Notes: generated by a model from the sequence alone, not told the origin. A DNA stretch of 64,000 nucleotides from Anagrus nilaparvatae (GCA_022575985.1 JAKSXM010000007.1:19594501-19658500), one strand, 5' to 3'; positions 43,197-54,535 are shown, counted from the first letter of the stretch. Translations and numbers: made by a program.

Positions 43197-43287
43197 TTAA
43201 CACATTCGCTGCAGCAGGTCACGTGACTCCATTTAAAATACATGGGATCATGGGCGCATTTCGCCCATGCCGCAGCGAATGTGTTAA
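43197..43287. mobile_element. Tiny piggyBac-type MITE (TTAA duplication)
   Basis: TTAA at 43197-43200 and 43284-43287 bracket an 83-base palindromic unit starting cacattcgctgcagcagg and ending ccatgccgcagcgaatgtg, with an inner palindrome gggcgcatttcgccc. A TTAA target and matched ends are the marks of piggyBac-mobilised elements. It lies just downstream of the homeobox gene. Confidence 0.75.
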
Positions 43288-43289
43288 AA

Positions 43290-44035
43290 ATAGAAATTGA
43301 TTCATGATTTAGATTCATATAAAATTTTCAGAGTTTATATCTTGAAAACACTTCGATAATAACTGCCATACTGAATCAGGAATTTTAAAATTTAAAGAAA
43401 GCTATCAATCTGAAAATAAAAGATTCAAAAGAGACCTATATTAATAGACACTATAAAAATATTTGGCTTGAATTTTCAAGAAAAAAAAAATTATTATAAA
43501 ATCATTTATTTTTTATATGGATTCGATTAAATTATTAACATTTGGGCAAAGTTTTAAGTATGTTACTTGAATACCTGCTAGAAATTTTATAGCAAAATAA
43601 TGCTTGAAAACTTTATCAATATATATTTTGACAGTGTCAAGTTTATAATATGTATGTACTTTATGTACACAATTTTGGACACAAAAAATGGGTCCGCAAA
43701 TTTGATGATGCGATCGCCCCATGTATACGAATAACTAATCATTTTTAATTTATATATATTTAAGAGAATAAATTTTGACTGTGATAAATTTTTTAAATAA
43801 TAAGAATGTCATAAATGATTTATTGAATAAAAATAATAATTATTGCAATAAAAAAAGTATTTTATTTGGATTATATCCAAACTCAATCCAATTATTATTT
43901 AAAGCAAAAAATACTTTTTCGAAATTTTTTTAAAATCGTTATATGTGCATGCAACATTTAGTTTTTCTTGTTTTCCTTATCCCGACTCTTTACCCGCGCA
44001 AATTCATTGAAAGAAAAAATTTGAATTTTTTTTTC
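43290..44035. other. Intergenic, 3' of the homeobox gene
   Basis: AT-rich; several AATAAA words on the plus strand (for example near 43769 and 43826) could serve as polyadenylation signals for the homeobox gene. Nothing else seen. Confidence 0.35.
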
Positions 44036-44040
44036 ATGCA

Positions 44041-44282
44041 CACTGAAAAACTGACACCTTTGAATCAATGACGCGCGGCATTAAAATATGTCAATAGAAT
44101 ATTCCATTGACTCAAAAGATTTTTCATTAATTTATAATGTCACCGCTATTGAAATTCATTGAGATGATTCTATTCAATGGCAGCGACATTAAATTAATAG
44201 AACTTTTATTGAATCAATGAAATTTTTTATTGGCATATTTTAATGTCGTGCGTTATTGATTCAAAAGCGATAATTTTCAGTG
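44041..44282. mobile_element. Palindromic MITE with CACTGAAAA ends
   Basis: CACTGAAAAACTGACACC at left and ttttcagtg at right; inside, tttgaatcaatgacgcgcgg and cattaaaatatgtcaataga are mirrored by tattggcatattttaatgtc and gtgcgttattgattcaaa. About 242 bases, no ORF. The target duplication is not clear. Confidence 0.75.
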
Positions 44283-44339
44283 TGGTGTTGAAATATTTAC
44301 AAAAATAATTTTTGTCCTGTTTGGTTTGGAAATTTAATT

Positions 44340-44592
44340 CAGAAGGTAAATTTTAGTCGCTAGCGAATTTACGTTTATTGCTAACGGAATTCCACTTAAG
44401 TCCAATTTTTTTTTTAATCGCTGAATTACTTGAAAATTAAAGAAAATTTAAAAAAAAATTTTTTTTGCTTCTTATGTATATGCGCGAAACGACATGAGAA
44501 AACTAAAAATTTTTTTTTAATTTTCTCTACATTTGAGTCAGTCATTTGCAACTGTTTGGGCAAAAAAAAATTCTTGTCGGTGTATAGTTTAG
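44340..44592. repeat. Relative of the Toll-intron MITE
   Basis: Shares with 23617-23890 the arrangement tcgctagcgaattt...gctaacggaattcc and the later words tttaattttct, gtcatttgcaactgtttg and caaaaaaaaattc. The outer inverted ends are not both preserved. Confidence 0.5.
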
Positions 44593-44784
44593 AAACACCG
44601 TATGGTTGTGAAATGGTTTCGTATAATTAAAAATAATTTATAATACCTTCTGTATAGGCCCATAGGCCTTTTGGGCCGAGAAACGCAAGATTCAGATTCT
44701 TCAGTTACCTTCCAAATAACGCTAACACCTTGCAGTATAACCAAAACAATTCTGGTTGGTCTCATTTTTCTTATAAAAGTATAA

Positions 44785-45365
44785 GGTAGGGTGCTACTTG
44801 GCGCGCCCGCGGTGTCAAGCAAAATCCGCAAATTAGTTTACAGGAAAACGGGAAGAGATAATGGAAAAATTTTTTGGGATATAATAAATGAACTAATAAA
44901 GTATGTAACAAAATTTTTTTTAATTAATTTTTATAATTTTTTATGTGTTTAAATTTTATTTGAAGTTCAAGAATTTTCGCTGGAAAGAGCCGATGATACA
45001 CCATTGATAACTAAAGTTTAGCAGCACCTAATAAGAAAAAACAAAAAACAAAAAATATAATTAATATGAGTATGGTTATCGCGTGAACTAAAATTTTTAA
45101 ATTTGGCCAAAAAAAAAAGTTATAAGGATTTTAAACTTTAGTTATCAATGGTATCATCGGCTCTTTCCAGCGAAAATTCTTGAACTTCAAATAAAATTTA
45201 AACACATAAAAAATTATAAAAATTAATTTAAAAAAATTTTGTTACATACTTTATTAGTTCATTTATTCTATCACAAAAAATTTTTCCATTATCTCTTCCC
45301 GTTTTCTTGTAAACTAATTTGCGGATTTTGCTTGACACCACGGGCGCGCCAAGTAGCACCCTACC
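44785..45365. mobile_element. MITE with ~230-bp inverted arms and ATAA duplication
   Basis: Starts ggtagggtgctacttggcgc and ends gcgccaagtagcaccctacc. Arms correspond almost base for base over about 230 bases (caaattagtttacaggaaaa / ttttcttgtaaactaatttg; cgctggaaagagccgatgat / atcatcggctctttccagcg) around a spacer of about 110 bases. ATAA flanks it on both sides (44781-44784 and 45366-45369). No coding capacity. Confidence 0.85.
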
Positions 45366-45734
45366 ATAATGTTTGATGTTTCGTAAACTTTAATTTTCCA
45401 TGTCTATAATTTTTTCATTGTTGCAGTAATAAAATTCCCATCTTTTATCATTAGTTTTATTTCTTCAAATCATTTTTGATATAAGGCTCAAATTGGGACC
45501 ATAAGGTAATTAATTATATTTATTCGAGTATTTGATTTATTATTTTATTATTTATTTGACCATAAATAAATGAGAAGATTCGATTAAAAAATTTTTGGAA
45601 ACTAGAAAATTTGTACAAAATTTTTTAAATGGCCTTTCATTGACTTTAGAAGCAATTTTAAAACTCGTTATCTTTAATCAAAATTGGGTTTATAATAACT
45701 ATAACAGGGAAAAAATTAAATATAAAATTATCAT

Positions 45735-46037
45735 GTGACTATTACCTTTTTTGCAAAAACTCTGTATAAGGCTTTTTGTGTTGGTCACGTGATAAGAAAA
45801 AATAACATGTTAATGGGGACTGTCCTCGGGTACCCAATACTTAGAGCATTGTCACTCGATCAGCCCGAAAAGCCTTATTATGGCATAATAAAATTACGTT
45901 GGTTAACTGTAAACGGTTGGTACTGGTATTTTTTTTGTACTGCTATCATTGTCTGCTGCATCTGCTGCGCGTTCAAAGGATTAAAAAAGATTAAAGATGC
46001 CAATACCAACCGTACCAATGGTATACCAACCAGTTAA
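45735..46037 (+). CDS. Orphan ORF with a Cys-rich hydrophobic segment
   Basis: A 100-residue frame whose likely core begins at an internal Met (MLMGTVLGYPILRALSLDQP) and contains a membrane-like segment (WYWYFFCTAIIVCCICCAF) followed by a basic stretch (KGLKKIK). It is GC-richer than its surroundings. The DNA at its 3' half is strongly self-complementary (ttggttaactgtaaacggtt against taccaaccagttaaccaac), so the frame might be part of a structured repeat instead of a gene. It ends only about 95 bases before the Ash2 start codon, where a promoter would be expected. No family recognised; may well be spurious. Confidence 0.25.
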   Translation: MTITFFAKTLYKAFCVGHVIRKNNMLMGTVLGYPILRALSLDQPEKPYYGIIKLRWLTVNGWYWYFFCTAIIVCCICCAFKGLKKIKDANTNRTNGIPTS

Positions 46038-46131
46038 CCAACTTAATTTTATTTATATATAATAAAAATAACAAGCCGAAACCGGGAGAGTATTATTGTC
46101 TTTTTAATGTTATTAAAAAAACAGATTAATA

Positions 46132-48825
46132 ATGTCTTTGGAAAAGAATGAAAGGTAAAAAAATAATTACATTTTTTAAAATTGGGTTTCTGTAATGATT
46201 TATTATTAAAGTCCATTAACTCTTACTTTTGAGTCATGAACTATGAAGTAATTATTTAAGGTTATATTAAAGCTTTGTTTATATTTAAATAAATTTTATT
46301 CTTTAGCAATAATGAAGAATGTACAGAAAATATTTCTAATAATATAATAGAAGATAAACCTAAAGAAGTAGTTGAAGTAGAAGAAAATTTAAAAACTGAA
46401 CTAAGTCAAGATGGAATTTCTGAAAAAACTGTAGAAAGAAACATTAGCGAATATGGAAATTGTTATTGGTAATTAATTATTTCCAAAAACATACTTTTAT
46501 TTATAAAATTGATGAAATCTTTATCTTTACATTAATTACAGTGGGAAGGATAGAAACTTAAACATTGCAGAATTACTTTGCGCCAGCTGTTCAAGATGGT
46601 TTCACGAATCTTGCATAAGTTATCAATTGGGAAATATTGTACCTTTTATGATGAATTATTTATTTATGTGTAAAAATTGTTCTCAAACTGGTTTAGAAAG
46701 TTTTAAAAAAAATCAAGCTCGTATGTATTTGCATATCTTTTAAAAATTAGCTTAATTATTAATTACAAATATCATGTTTAGCTTTTCCACAAATGTGTGT
46801 AACTGCAATAGCTAATTTATTACAAATTGCCCAAAAAGAAAATGATTCAAGATTATTATTTCATAAAGATAGAGATATTATTCCATTTATTGAAAATCAT
46901 TGGGAAAGTATGACAACAATGTCTCGGAGAGTTACACAATCTTGGCATGCAACTGTAAGTACTTTATAAAATATATGTTTTATTAAAAAAGGCTAAAAAT
47001 TTTATTGTCAATAATGGCTTAATTAATATCTTCAATAATAAGTAAAAAAAAAATTAAAGCATTTGTTATTTAGATTCACAGAACGCTGTTGAAAGAAGTA
47101 GGAACACTATTTACTATAGAAGAAACTACTAATGATGGACAACTTTTTGGTTTAATAAATTCTGATTTAGTATGTATTAAGCCTAATTATGAAGCTTTGA
47201 TAAAAGGTGGTTATTTAAAAGTAACTGAAATGGGAGTTCAGCAAATAGGTAAAAATATTTATTTTAGTATTTACTTATTTTAAAATTTTTATTCAACAAA
47301 TATTAATTATTCAAATTACAATTTTTTCGTAGCTGTTCCGCTTGGTGGATTTAGGGGTCGAACAACTAAACGTAAATTCCCTGGAGAAGGAACTGGAGTA
47401 GGTGTTGGTAAAAAAGGTAGAGGGTCCGATGTTGTTCCTCCTAAATTACCTGCACATGGTTACCCCTTGGAGCATCCTTTCAATAAAGATGGATACAGAT
47501 ATATTTTAGCAGAGCCAGATCCACATGCTCCATTTAGACAAGTAAAAATAACCTAAAATATAACAATTCTTAAAAAACTCTAAAATTTATTTATTTGCAG
47601 GAATTCGATGAGAGCAGTGACTGGGCTGGAAAACCAATTCCAGGTTGGCTCTACAGACCTTTATGCCCAAGTACGGTTCTTTTAGCTTTGCATGATCGTG
47701 CACCTCAATTAAAAGTTTCTGATGATAGACTTTCTGTTACTGGAGATAAGGGTTATTGTATGATCAGAGCAACACATGGTAAGCTTAAAAGCACAAGAAT
47801 CTATATTATTTATGCATAATAAATTTTTAAATAAAAGTTAAAATCTAATAATTTCTACATTTGTTATTTATTTATTCATATATATTATTTTAAATAGGTG
47901 TATGCACAGGAACATGGTACTGGGAAGCTACTATTGAAGAAATGCCTGAAGGATCAGCTACCAGGATTGGTTGGGGACAAGAATATGCAAATCTACAAGC
48001 ACCCTTGGGTTATGACAAATTTGGTTATTCTTGGAGATCTAGGTAATAATTAGCAATATTTAAGAATATTTGATATTTTTTAAATTTAAAGAGAAAAATT
48101 TTATTTAGAAAAGGAACTCGATTTCACGAGAGCAAAGGAAAACATTATAGTGATGGGTATTGTGAAGGAGATACTTTAGGATTCTTAATTATTTTGCCTG
48201 AATTATATGAGCCTGAACATATACCAAATACTTACAAAGATCGAGTAAGTATTACAATATTGTAATTCAAAAATAGCTTTTTGGTACTTTGAAAGCTGTA
48301 TCTATTATAAATATTGATAATTTATTTATGTGCATATGTTGTGATTCATAACTAAACTTTCTGTCCTTTTTTTTAAAAAAACTAAATACTTTTTGTTTTA
48401 GCCGTTAGTAAAGTTTAAGAGTCATCTATATTATGAAGAAAAAGACCAATTACCAGAAGTGATTAAAAAATTGAGACCTGTAGAAGGAAGTAAAATTATA
48501 TATTATAAAAATGGAATTTCTCAAGGGGAAGCTTTTGTAAATATAAATAGTGGTTCATATTATCCAACAATTTCCATTCATAAAAGTGCAATAGTATCTA
48601 CAAATTTTGGACCAAATTTCAAATTTTCTCCAAATGATATGTGTTTTAAAGGAGTAAGTAAAATTTCATAATTTAAAATGTTAATTTTGCATTGTGATAG
48701 CTCAAAAATTTGAATTTTAGATGCATGAGAAAGCGGAAGTAGCAATAGGAGAACAAAGTTTAGCAGATATGATTTATTTTGTTGAAAATGATGGAAAATT
48801 AAGACTAGACACATTTGCAACTTGA
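46132..48825 (+). CDS. ash2: Ash2 (COMPASS histone methyltransferase subunit)
   Basis: Eleven exons, all GT-AG and in phase: 46132-46154, 46307-46468, 46542-46720, 46782-46954, 47074-47248, 47333-47541, 47601-47778, 47898-48042, 48109-48244, 48402-48653, 48721-48825; 578 residues. After an acidic N-terminus comes the atypical PHD-like finger ([26 protein letters not shown]), then the winged-helix region ([31 protein letters not shown]), a basic linker ([14 protein letters not shown]) and the SPRY domain ([52 protein letters not shown]) closing with the C-terminal helix [10 protein letters not shown] that binds DPY30 in the family. Ash2 forms the core of H3K4 methyltransferase complexes with Wdr5, Rbbp5 and Dpy30. 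Introns are short (60-160 bases). AATAAA words near 49002 could end the mRNA. Intact. Confidence 0.95.
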
Positions 48826-49344
48826 CATTAATGAATGTTTTTTTGTTTGGTTTCAATTTTTATTTAAAATATGTTAAAAAGATTTTATTACATAAGAACA
48901 AGCAAAATAAAATAAAATGCCAATTATACAAATAGTCTAAATAATAGTTTTATGGACTTGATTGTGCATTGTTTTTGCTGTTATAAATATGTATATTTAT
49001 AAATAAATGTTTTTGTTAAAGTAATTAAAATTACTTAACAAAAGTTTTGAATTCACATTTTTTGTTGTGATTTCATAGAATAAATTTTTAAATCAAGAAT
49101 GTGTTTGTAAATTATGAAAAAATTTTTTAACAGTATATTAATATATAAAATAATAGAATTACGTGTATCTTAAAAATGTCAAAATTTTTATATGGAATAA
49201 CATTTAATATTCACAATAAGCTAAGTAATTATACTATCAATTATCATACGAGATAATTCTTTGATCTCTATTATGTACATATTTTGATAATTAAAGAATT
49301 AGCATATCAATATAAATAATATTTTTGTACTAGAAGTCATTACT

Positions 49345-49962
49345 TTATTTCCCAAAACCACCTTTGCATGTTGGACTTGGAGATATATTTTTTGAACTAT
49401 TTTCCCACTGACTTGGAGTTTTTGCCTTTGAAAAAATAATGTTTTAAAAAAAATAAAATTTTATTTTGTTAACATAAAACATTTACTTACTTCAATAGAC
49501 AATGCATGAACTCCATTTTTTAATTCATCGCTAAGTAAATCATTTATCATTCTGTGTCTCTATAAATTAAGAGAAGAACTTAGTAATATTTTAGAAATTA
49601 ATAAATATATTTGTAAAAGTATAATTAAATTAAATAATACTTTTATTAACGCTTGAGACTCAAATTTATCTGACACAACGACAACTTTAAAATGAGTTTC
49701 TGCACCTCTTGGAACATTATGCATAAAGGATTCGTTAATAACATCCATAAATGTTGGCTGAAAAGTCTCTTTTAATTTTTGTCTTATTGAATGTTCAACT
49801 GGATTTACTAGTACACTCATTTTATGAAAGAAGGAATGAGAATTATAACCTAAAATATAAGTAGATTTTTTTGAAACTAATAATTTTAATAACTTATTGG
49901 TATTTACTGCAAAAAGTAAGTTTGTTATCACCTTTTGTTCCCAAGATAATAAATTTTAACAT
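49345..49962 (-). CDS. BOLA1: BolA-like protein 1
   Basis: Minus-strand exons 49849-49641, 49559-49491 and 49425-49345 are certain; a short first exon 49962-49932 with a GTGATA donor and a TATTTTAG acceptor fits in phase and yields 129 residues starting MLKFIILGTKGYNSHSFF, a basic, Ser/Phe-rich, acid-free leader like a mitochondrial presequence. Without it translation would start at the ATG at 49820. The BolA fold follows: VEHSIRQKLKETFQPTFMDV, NESFMHNVPRGAETHFKVVV, FESQALIK-RHRMINDLL, ELKNGVHALSIEAKTPSQW. This matches BOLA1, which assists Fe-S cluster handling with glutaredoxin 5 in mitochondria. HVPxGxETHF and the RHR segment with the invariant His are present. It is convergent with Ash2; the stops lie about 520 bases apart. 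Confidence 0.92.
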
Positions 49963-49969
49963 TGATTTG

Positions 49970-50583
49970 ATAAAGAAACACGAAAAATATAAAATAAATA
50001 ATACAATAAACACAAATATGAGAAAATCAATATAACAAAACTCAAGATTTTTCTGTTTTATAATTTATATTTGCAAATTTATTTCTAGTTTAAGTATAGG
50101 AAGGAAGTAGCTTCTGATATAAAAAATATGTTTATAATATTTATAATAAAATATTTAAAAAATAAATGCAGTTTCGCGGTTGATTTCTTTTTAATAATTT
50201 TTAACGTTCGACTGGTCTGGCAGCACTGACTGGATCTGCAAGAAGTGCAAGAATATGCAAGAGTATTAGAGTGCAAAATGCAAATGTGTTTATTTATTAT
50301 TACCAGAGAACTGTTATTACATAGTTTCTAAAAAATTCTAAGATTTAATTTGAATTTGTTATTTATGCACCTATAAAAATATGATTATTAATTAATAAAA
50401 AATGAAGTTCTGTATAAATATATTTTTTTAACATAGTTTAAGGTAAGTTAAAAAAAAAACAAATTTTTTCAGTTAAGTAATTAATTAAAATTATTTAATT
50501 TTTTTCAATAAAAATTAATCTGTACCACATGTCAACCACATGTCTATATAAGCAACTATATAAGCTATGTCTATTAAATTACG
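49970..50583. other. BOLA1 upstream region
   Basis: AT-rich 5' flank of BOLA1. Contains its promoter presumably; no element recognised. Confidence 0.35.
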
Positions 50584-52460
50584 CATGATAACAGGACAGG
50601 GCCGGCTCAAGCTAAAATTGGCAACCAGACAAAACCAACTTTTGTCAACCCCCCCATATGTAAATAAATTTTTTAAAATTATTTTAAAAAAACTGCATTT
50701 TAAAAGGCTACTTCCGGATAAGTACTGTGATTTGGCCCTCGGAGTCAAACCTGACCTATAAATAGTAGCATCCAAAAAGTTATCAAAAAACTCACTGATT
50801 CCTGTTGGAATTAGACCTCTAGGTCAAGACAGGCCCCCGGAAACCTAAAAAAATCGTTTTTTAGATTTTTTTAAATTTCTCCGAACCGTAAACAGATAAT
50901 ACTCTGCTCATAGGCTGGAAACATTTAACCATTTTTTAAGACGAGAAGAAATATTTTTTTTTTTTGGGCCGTTAGGGCTTTCTTAAGACCCCAAAATATG
51001 TATAATTTTGTATTTTTCGAAAATTGGTTTTCCGAGCATAAAAAAAATATACTATCCTTAAATTTTTTTTATAGCCTGGTAGGTTGGAAAACCATATATT
51101 TTAATTTTTTAGAAAATCTGCTGGAGGAGGAACCACTTTCTAATACCCGAAAATTCAAAATCTTCTGCCACCGCTTACCCACGCCTTTTTACTGCTATGA
51201 AAATTTTATTTTAAACAGTTTATTGTTGTGTCAAAAATGCAAACGCATAGTTATTAAACTGATTTTTATTAGTATCCACCATTCTGCAGTCCCAATCGTG
51301 CTACTCTCTCACTGCCGTTTATCCGCGTTTTACGCATATTTTTGCTTTTAAAATGCATAAAGAGGGTAAACGTTAACAATTAATTAATTAACAATTTTCG
51401 AATTTGAAGTGGCTAGATATGGTCCACATGAGTTTTCTGGGTTGCTGATCAAGAATGTTGGTGATTTTTAAATCAAAATTAATATTTCACCATTGTGCGT
51501 AACTATCCCTTTTAGGCTTAGTTTTTTGCTAATTCATAGGTGAAATTTTAACTTTTCATAAACAAGTCACTGCAATTCTTGATCAGTGACCCAAAAAACG
51601 CATGTGGACCAAATCTGGCCACTCAAAATTCAAATACATCAAAAATACCCCTTTTCAGAGGTAGTTTTTGCAAGCGTGAAGCACCAATTTCTCATAGAAA
51701 ACCCCGATTCGCGATCACCAAAATCCAAAAAACCTATTACTCCAGTCAAATCACGGGGGGGGGGGGGTGGTATTGTTTGTGGCAGCCACCAGATTTGGTC
51801 TACTATAGGTTTTTTGGGTCGCTGAACACGAAAATCGGGGTCTTTTCTATGCGCAATTGGGGCTTGACCCTTAAATCGGGCAAAACTGCCCCTAAAAAGG
51901 GCATTTTTGCTGTATTCATTATAAGCCTTTGAAATTTTGTATAACGGGGTTTTTTGGGTCGCTGATAACGAATATTGCAGTTATAACTATGAAAAATTTT
52001 TTAAATTATTAATTAATTATTAAATTAATTTATTTAATTAATTATTAATAATTAATTAAAATAGTATACACATAATTAATATAAAATAATATGTTAAAAT
52101 TTTAAATTTCCAAGCTAAGAAATATAAATAACTTGCCTGTTGTACAGAAAAAGACTAAATAAATAAGTTTTTAGAAGAATAGAAAATTAAAACTAAAAAA
52201 TGTAAAAATTGAATTATAAAGTAGGGGCGAAGAGCACAACTGCCGCGACACTAGACAAAAAGCTTAACTGTAACAATAAGGGTTTAGGAAAATCCAAAAG
52301 CCAAATTTTTAATGAAAATGAAATAAGAAATAATTTTGCTGGAAAAACTGTATATATATTATTTCTTAATATTTTGAACTTTTCAGCGCCAGCACCCCAA
52401 GTTTATAGCGCCCCGGGCGCAACCCCGCTTATTTAAACATGAGCCGGCCCTGCATGATAA
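50584..52460. mobile_element. hAT-type element, non-autonomous, with 8-bp duplication
   Basis: CATGATAA at 50584-50591 and 52453-52460 is a perfect 8-base target duplication, the size made by hAT transposases. The element between begins caggacagggccggctcaag and ends catgagccggccctg; the inverted ends CAGGGCCGGCTCA agree exactly, with five extra bases (cagga) at the left end. The 3' part carries the GC-rich cgccccgggcgcaaccccgc typical of many hAT ends. The 1.86 kb interior contains no transposase frame, only repeats, so it needs a partner in trans. Confidence 0.88.
51400..51985. repeat. 'gtgacccaaaaaac' repeat cluster inside the hAT element
   Basis: The motif occurs once forward (gatcagtgacccaaaaaacg, 51580) and at least three times inverted (ttctgggttgctgatcaaga, 51436; ttttttgggtcgctgaacac, 51808; ttttttgggtcgctgataac, 51949). 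The neighbouring words tggaccaaatctggccact and agtggctagatatggtccac are inverted relatives. It includes a G run at 51755-51768. The same motif appears near 14045 and 31340. Confidence 0.65.
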
Positions 52461-52464
52461 GAAC

Positions 52465-52945
52465 CAGTCAGCAGATAAGAGATAAATATAAAAAATAAAA
52501 GTATTTCTATTTGACCTATCAGCTGCTTACTAATACACGCATGATTTGGGTGGAAAAATATGTGCGTTTTTAACAAAGGCTGTAATGGAGAACGATTTTT
52601 TATTATGTTATAAAAAATATTGATATAGCTAAAATTGAATAAATGTACTGTAATTTAAGTAAAGAATACAATATAAAGAATAAAAAAAATCCTTTACATA
52701 TCTAGGGCAAAAAAGCCTATTTTCTACCCTAGGGAGGTGGCTTTTTTCCCATTTTATGTAAAACTATGTTTTAGAACACGGGACAAAATATGGGGTTCGA
52801 CTTTTGCATGCTGTCTGCACTCGCTCGCTATACGCTCGCTCATGCATACTGCATATTTTATCCATTGTTTAATAAATAGCTATTTCACACTCTAAAAGAG
52901 TTTATTTTTCATTGGGCGCAATATACATAGTTGCATAAGCTTAAA
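52465..52945. other. Intergenic, nothing recognised
   Basis: AT-rich stretch; gctcgctatacgctcgctcatgc near 52825 is a small internal duplication. Confidence 0.35.
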
Positions 52946-52949
52946 TTTT

Positions 52950-53125
52950 TTTTCGCTACAGAAATCGAAATTTCTCGCTACTGTCGCAGAAAAATTTTAT
53001 ACGGCCCTTGTCCATAAATAAAGAATGCCCCAAATCGCAGTTTACCATCCTCGGCTTCGCCTCGGAATGAAATGTACGTGCGATTTTGGTCATTCTTTAC
53101 TTTTCTGGACACGAGCCGTAAATAT
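52950..53125. repeat. Dispersed 'aaataaagaatg' repeat, copy 3
   Basis: Contains tgtcgcagaaaaattttata, cccttgtccataaataaaga, cccaaatcgcagtttaccat and, mirrored, cgattttggtcattctttac, ttttctggacacgagcc. Related to 40300-40515 and 33370-33460. Confidence 0.65.
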
Positions 53126-53754
53126 ACTATTCATAAAATATATAAAAATAGAAAAACAAATTCAACACTATTTATATTTACACAAGATAATGGACGAAAG
53201 AGTCATACAAATTTTATAATTTCAATTAAAAAATTCTATACACTCAACCGATACTATTCCACCCCAAATCGCTAGAGAAATAAAAATTATTTGAAAAAAA
53301 AAATCATATCTATACTACTGATATACTTTGATCAAGATAATTTTGATAAGATACAGCAAGGAAGGAAGCGGGTCAATTTTCATTATTTTTGTGATTTTTC
53401 AATGAAAATGAACATTTTTTTACGCGCATCGTTGTTTTTAGTTGGCTATTATGGGAAAATAAAAACAGATAAAGGCTTGTTAATATATAAACTAGACCCT
53501 TTTCCCGAATTCCGTTAAATTCAGATCTAAATTTTAGATTCTTCCAGTTTCCTTTGATTTTTAGCCAAGGCTGTAACCAAAAAGAATCGTCCGTATTTAT
53601 CATTTTAAACAAAATTTTGAGCAAAACAGATTCAGATGAAGAAACATATATATTATTATGCTCTCATCCTATAATTCTCTATATTAGCCCTTTTACCACT
53701 TTTCGTAAATAAAAATCGCACTGGATTGTAAAATAGATCTTTTTTATTAATGGT

Positions 53755-54535
53755 ACGATCACTCATTCGGGAAAATGCCTACTCGGCACATCGGATTAAA
53801 ACATATACCTACTCGGCATATGGACGTCGGTCCTACTCGGCACATCCGTCTTATCGGATAATAAAGATTATTTTACAGATTAATGAAAATACTACTTACC
53901 AACTCGGCACACTTGGTGGAGTAAAATTCAAAGCTTAGGTAAACTACATTAAACTATAAAATATAATCAAATTATAATTTATCTAATTTTTTGATATTAC
54001 TGAAATAGGATATGCGGAAATTTACAAAGATCTAAATTCCGAAATCGGAAAACATTTAAAATGGTGTTTTGGTCTCTCATTTTTAGATCCTTTAGAGGTA
54101 GAAGATTGCTTCGTAGAAGACTTAATGTCTGAGGCGCCAGCTGAAATCCACAATTTTTGTGACTACTAGATAATTACATACTAAATAATGCCAAATTTCC
54201 ACCTTGTATGTGGGCTTCAAATATAAACACAGTAGAAGGAACCACGAATGCGTGTGAGTCCCAAGACATTAACAAGTCAGACTATTATTCAAAAACAAAC
54301 AAAATTTTAATATTAATTATAATAGTATATTTAAATAAAACAAGTTGTTTTCTATTATATATTTTTTTTCTATATATTTATTTTTTACTGTGCCGAGTAG
54401 GTACTCTAAATCTAAGGATAATCTACTACTTATAAGTGCCAAGTGGGACCGACGCCCATGTGCCGAGTAGGTCATTTAATCGCATTAATTTAAGATTTTA
54501 TCTTACGGATGTGCCGAGTAGGTAGTCGCCCACTC
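53755..54535. mobile_element. Foldback element with CCTACTCGGCACAT subrepeats
   Basis: The word cctactcggcacat (or variants) occurs three times near the left end (53780, 53809, 53833) and once near 53902, and inverted (atgtgccgagtaggt) near 54392, 54461 and 54510. Further inverted pairs include atggacgtcggtcc / gggaccgacgccca. The middle (about 53940-54390) has no coding content. Repeated subterminal motifs of this kind often serve as transposase binding sites; which transposase is unknown. Confidence 0.7.

Noticed and set aside
49820..49931. GTG at 49931 as the BOLA1 start codon
   Set aside because: Nuclear genes rarely start at GTG, and this GTG coincides with a splice donor in a model that is in phase and starts with ATG.
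53755..54535. CCTACTCGGCACAT repeats as a CRISPR-like array
   Set aside because: Copies are unevenly spaced, inverted at the other end, and the DNA is eukaryotic.
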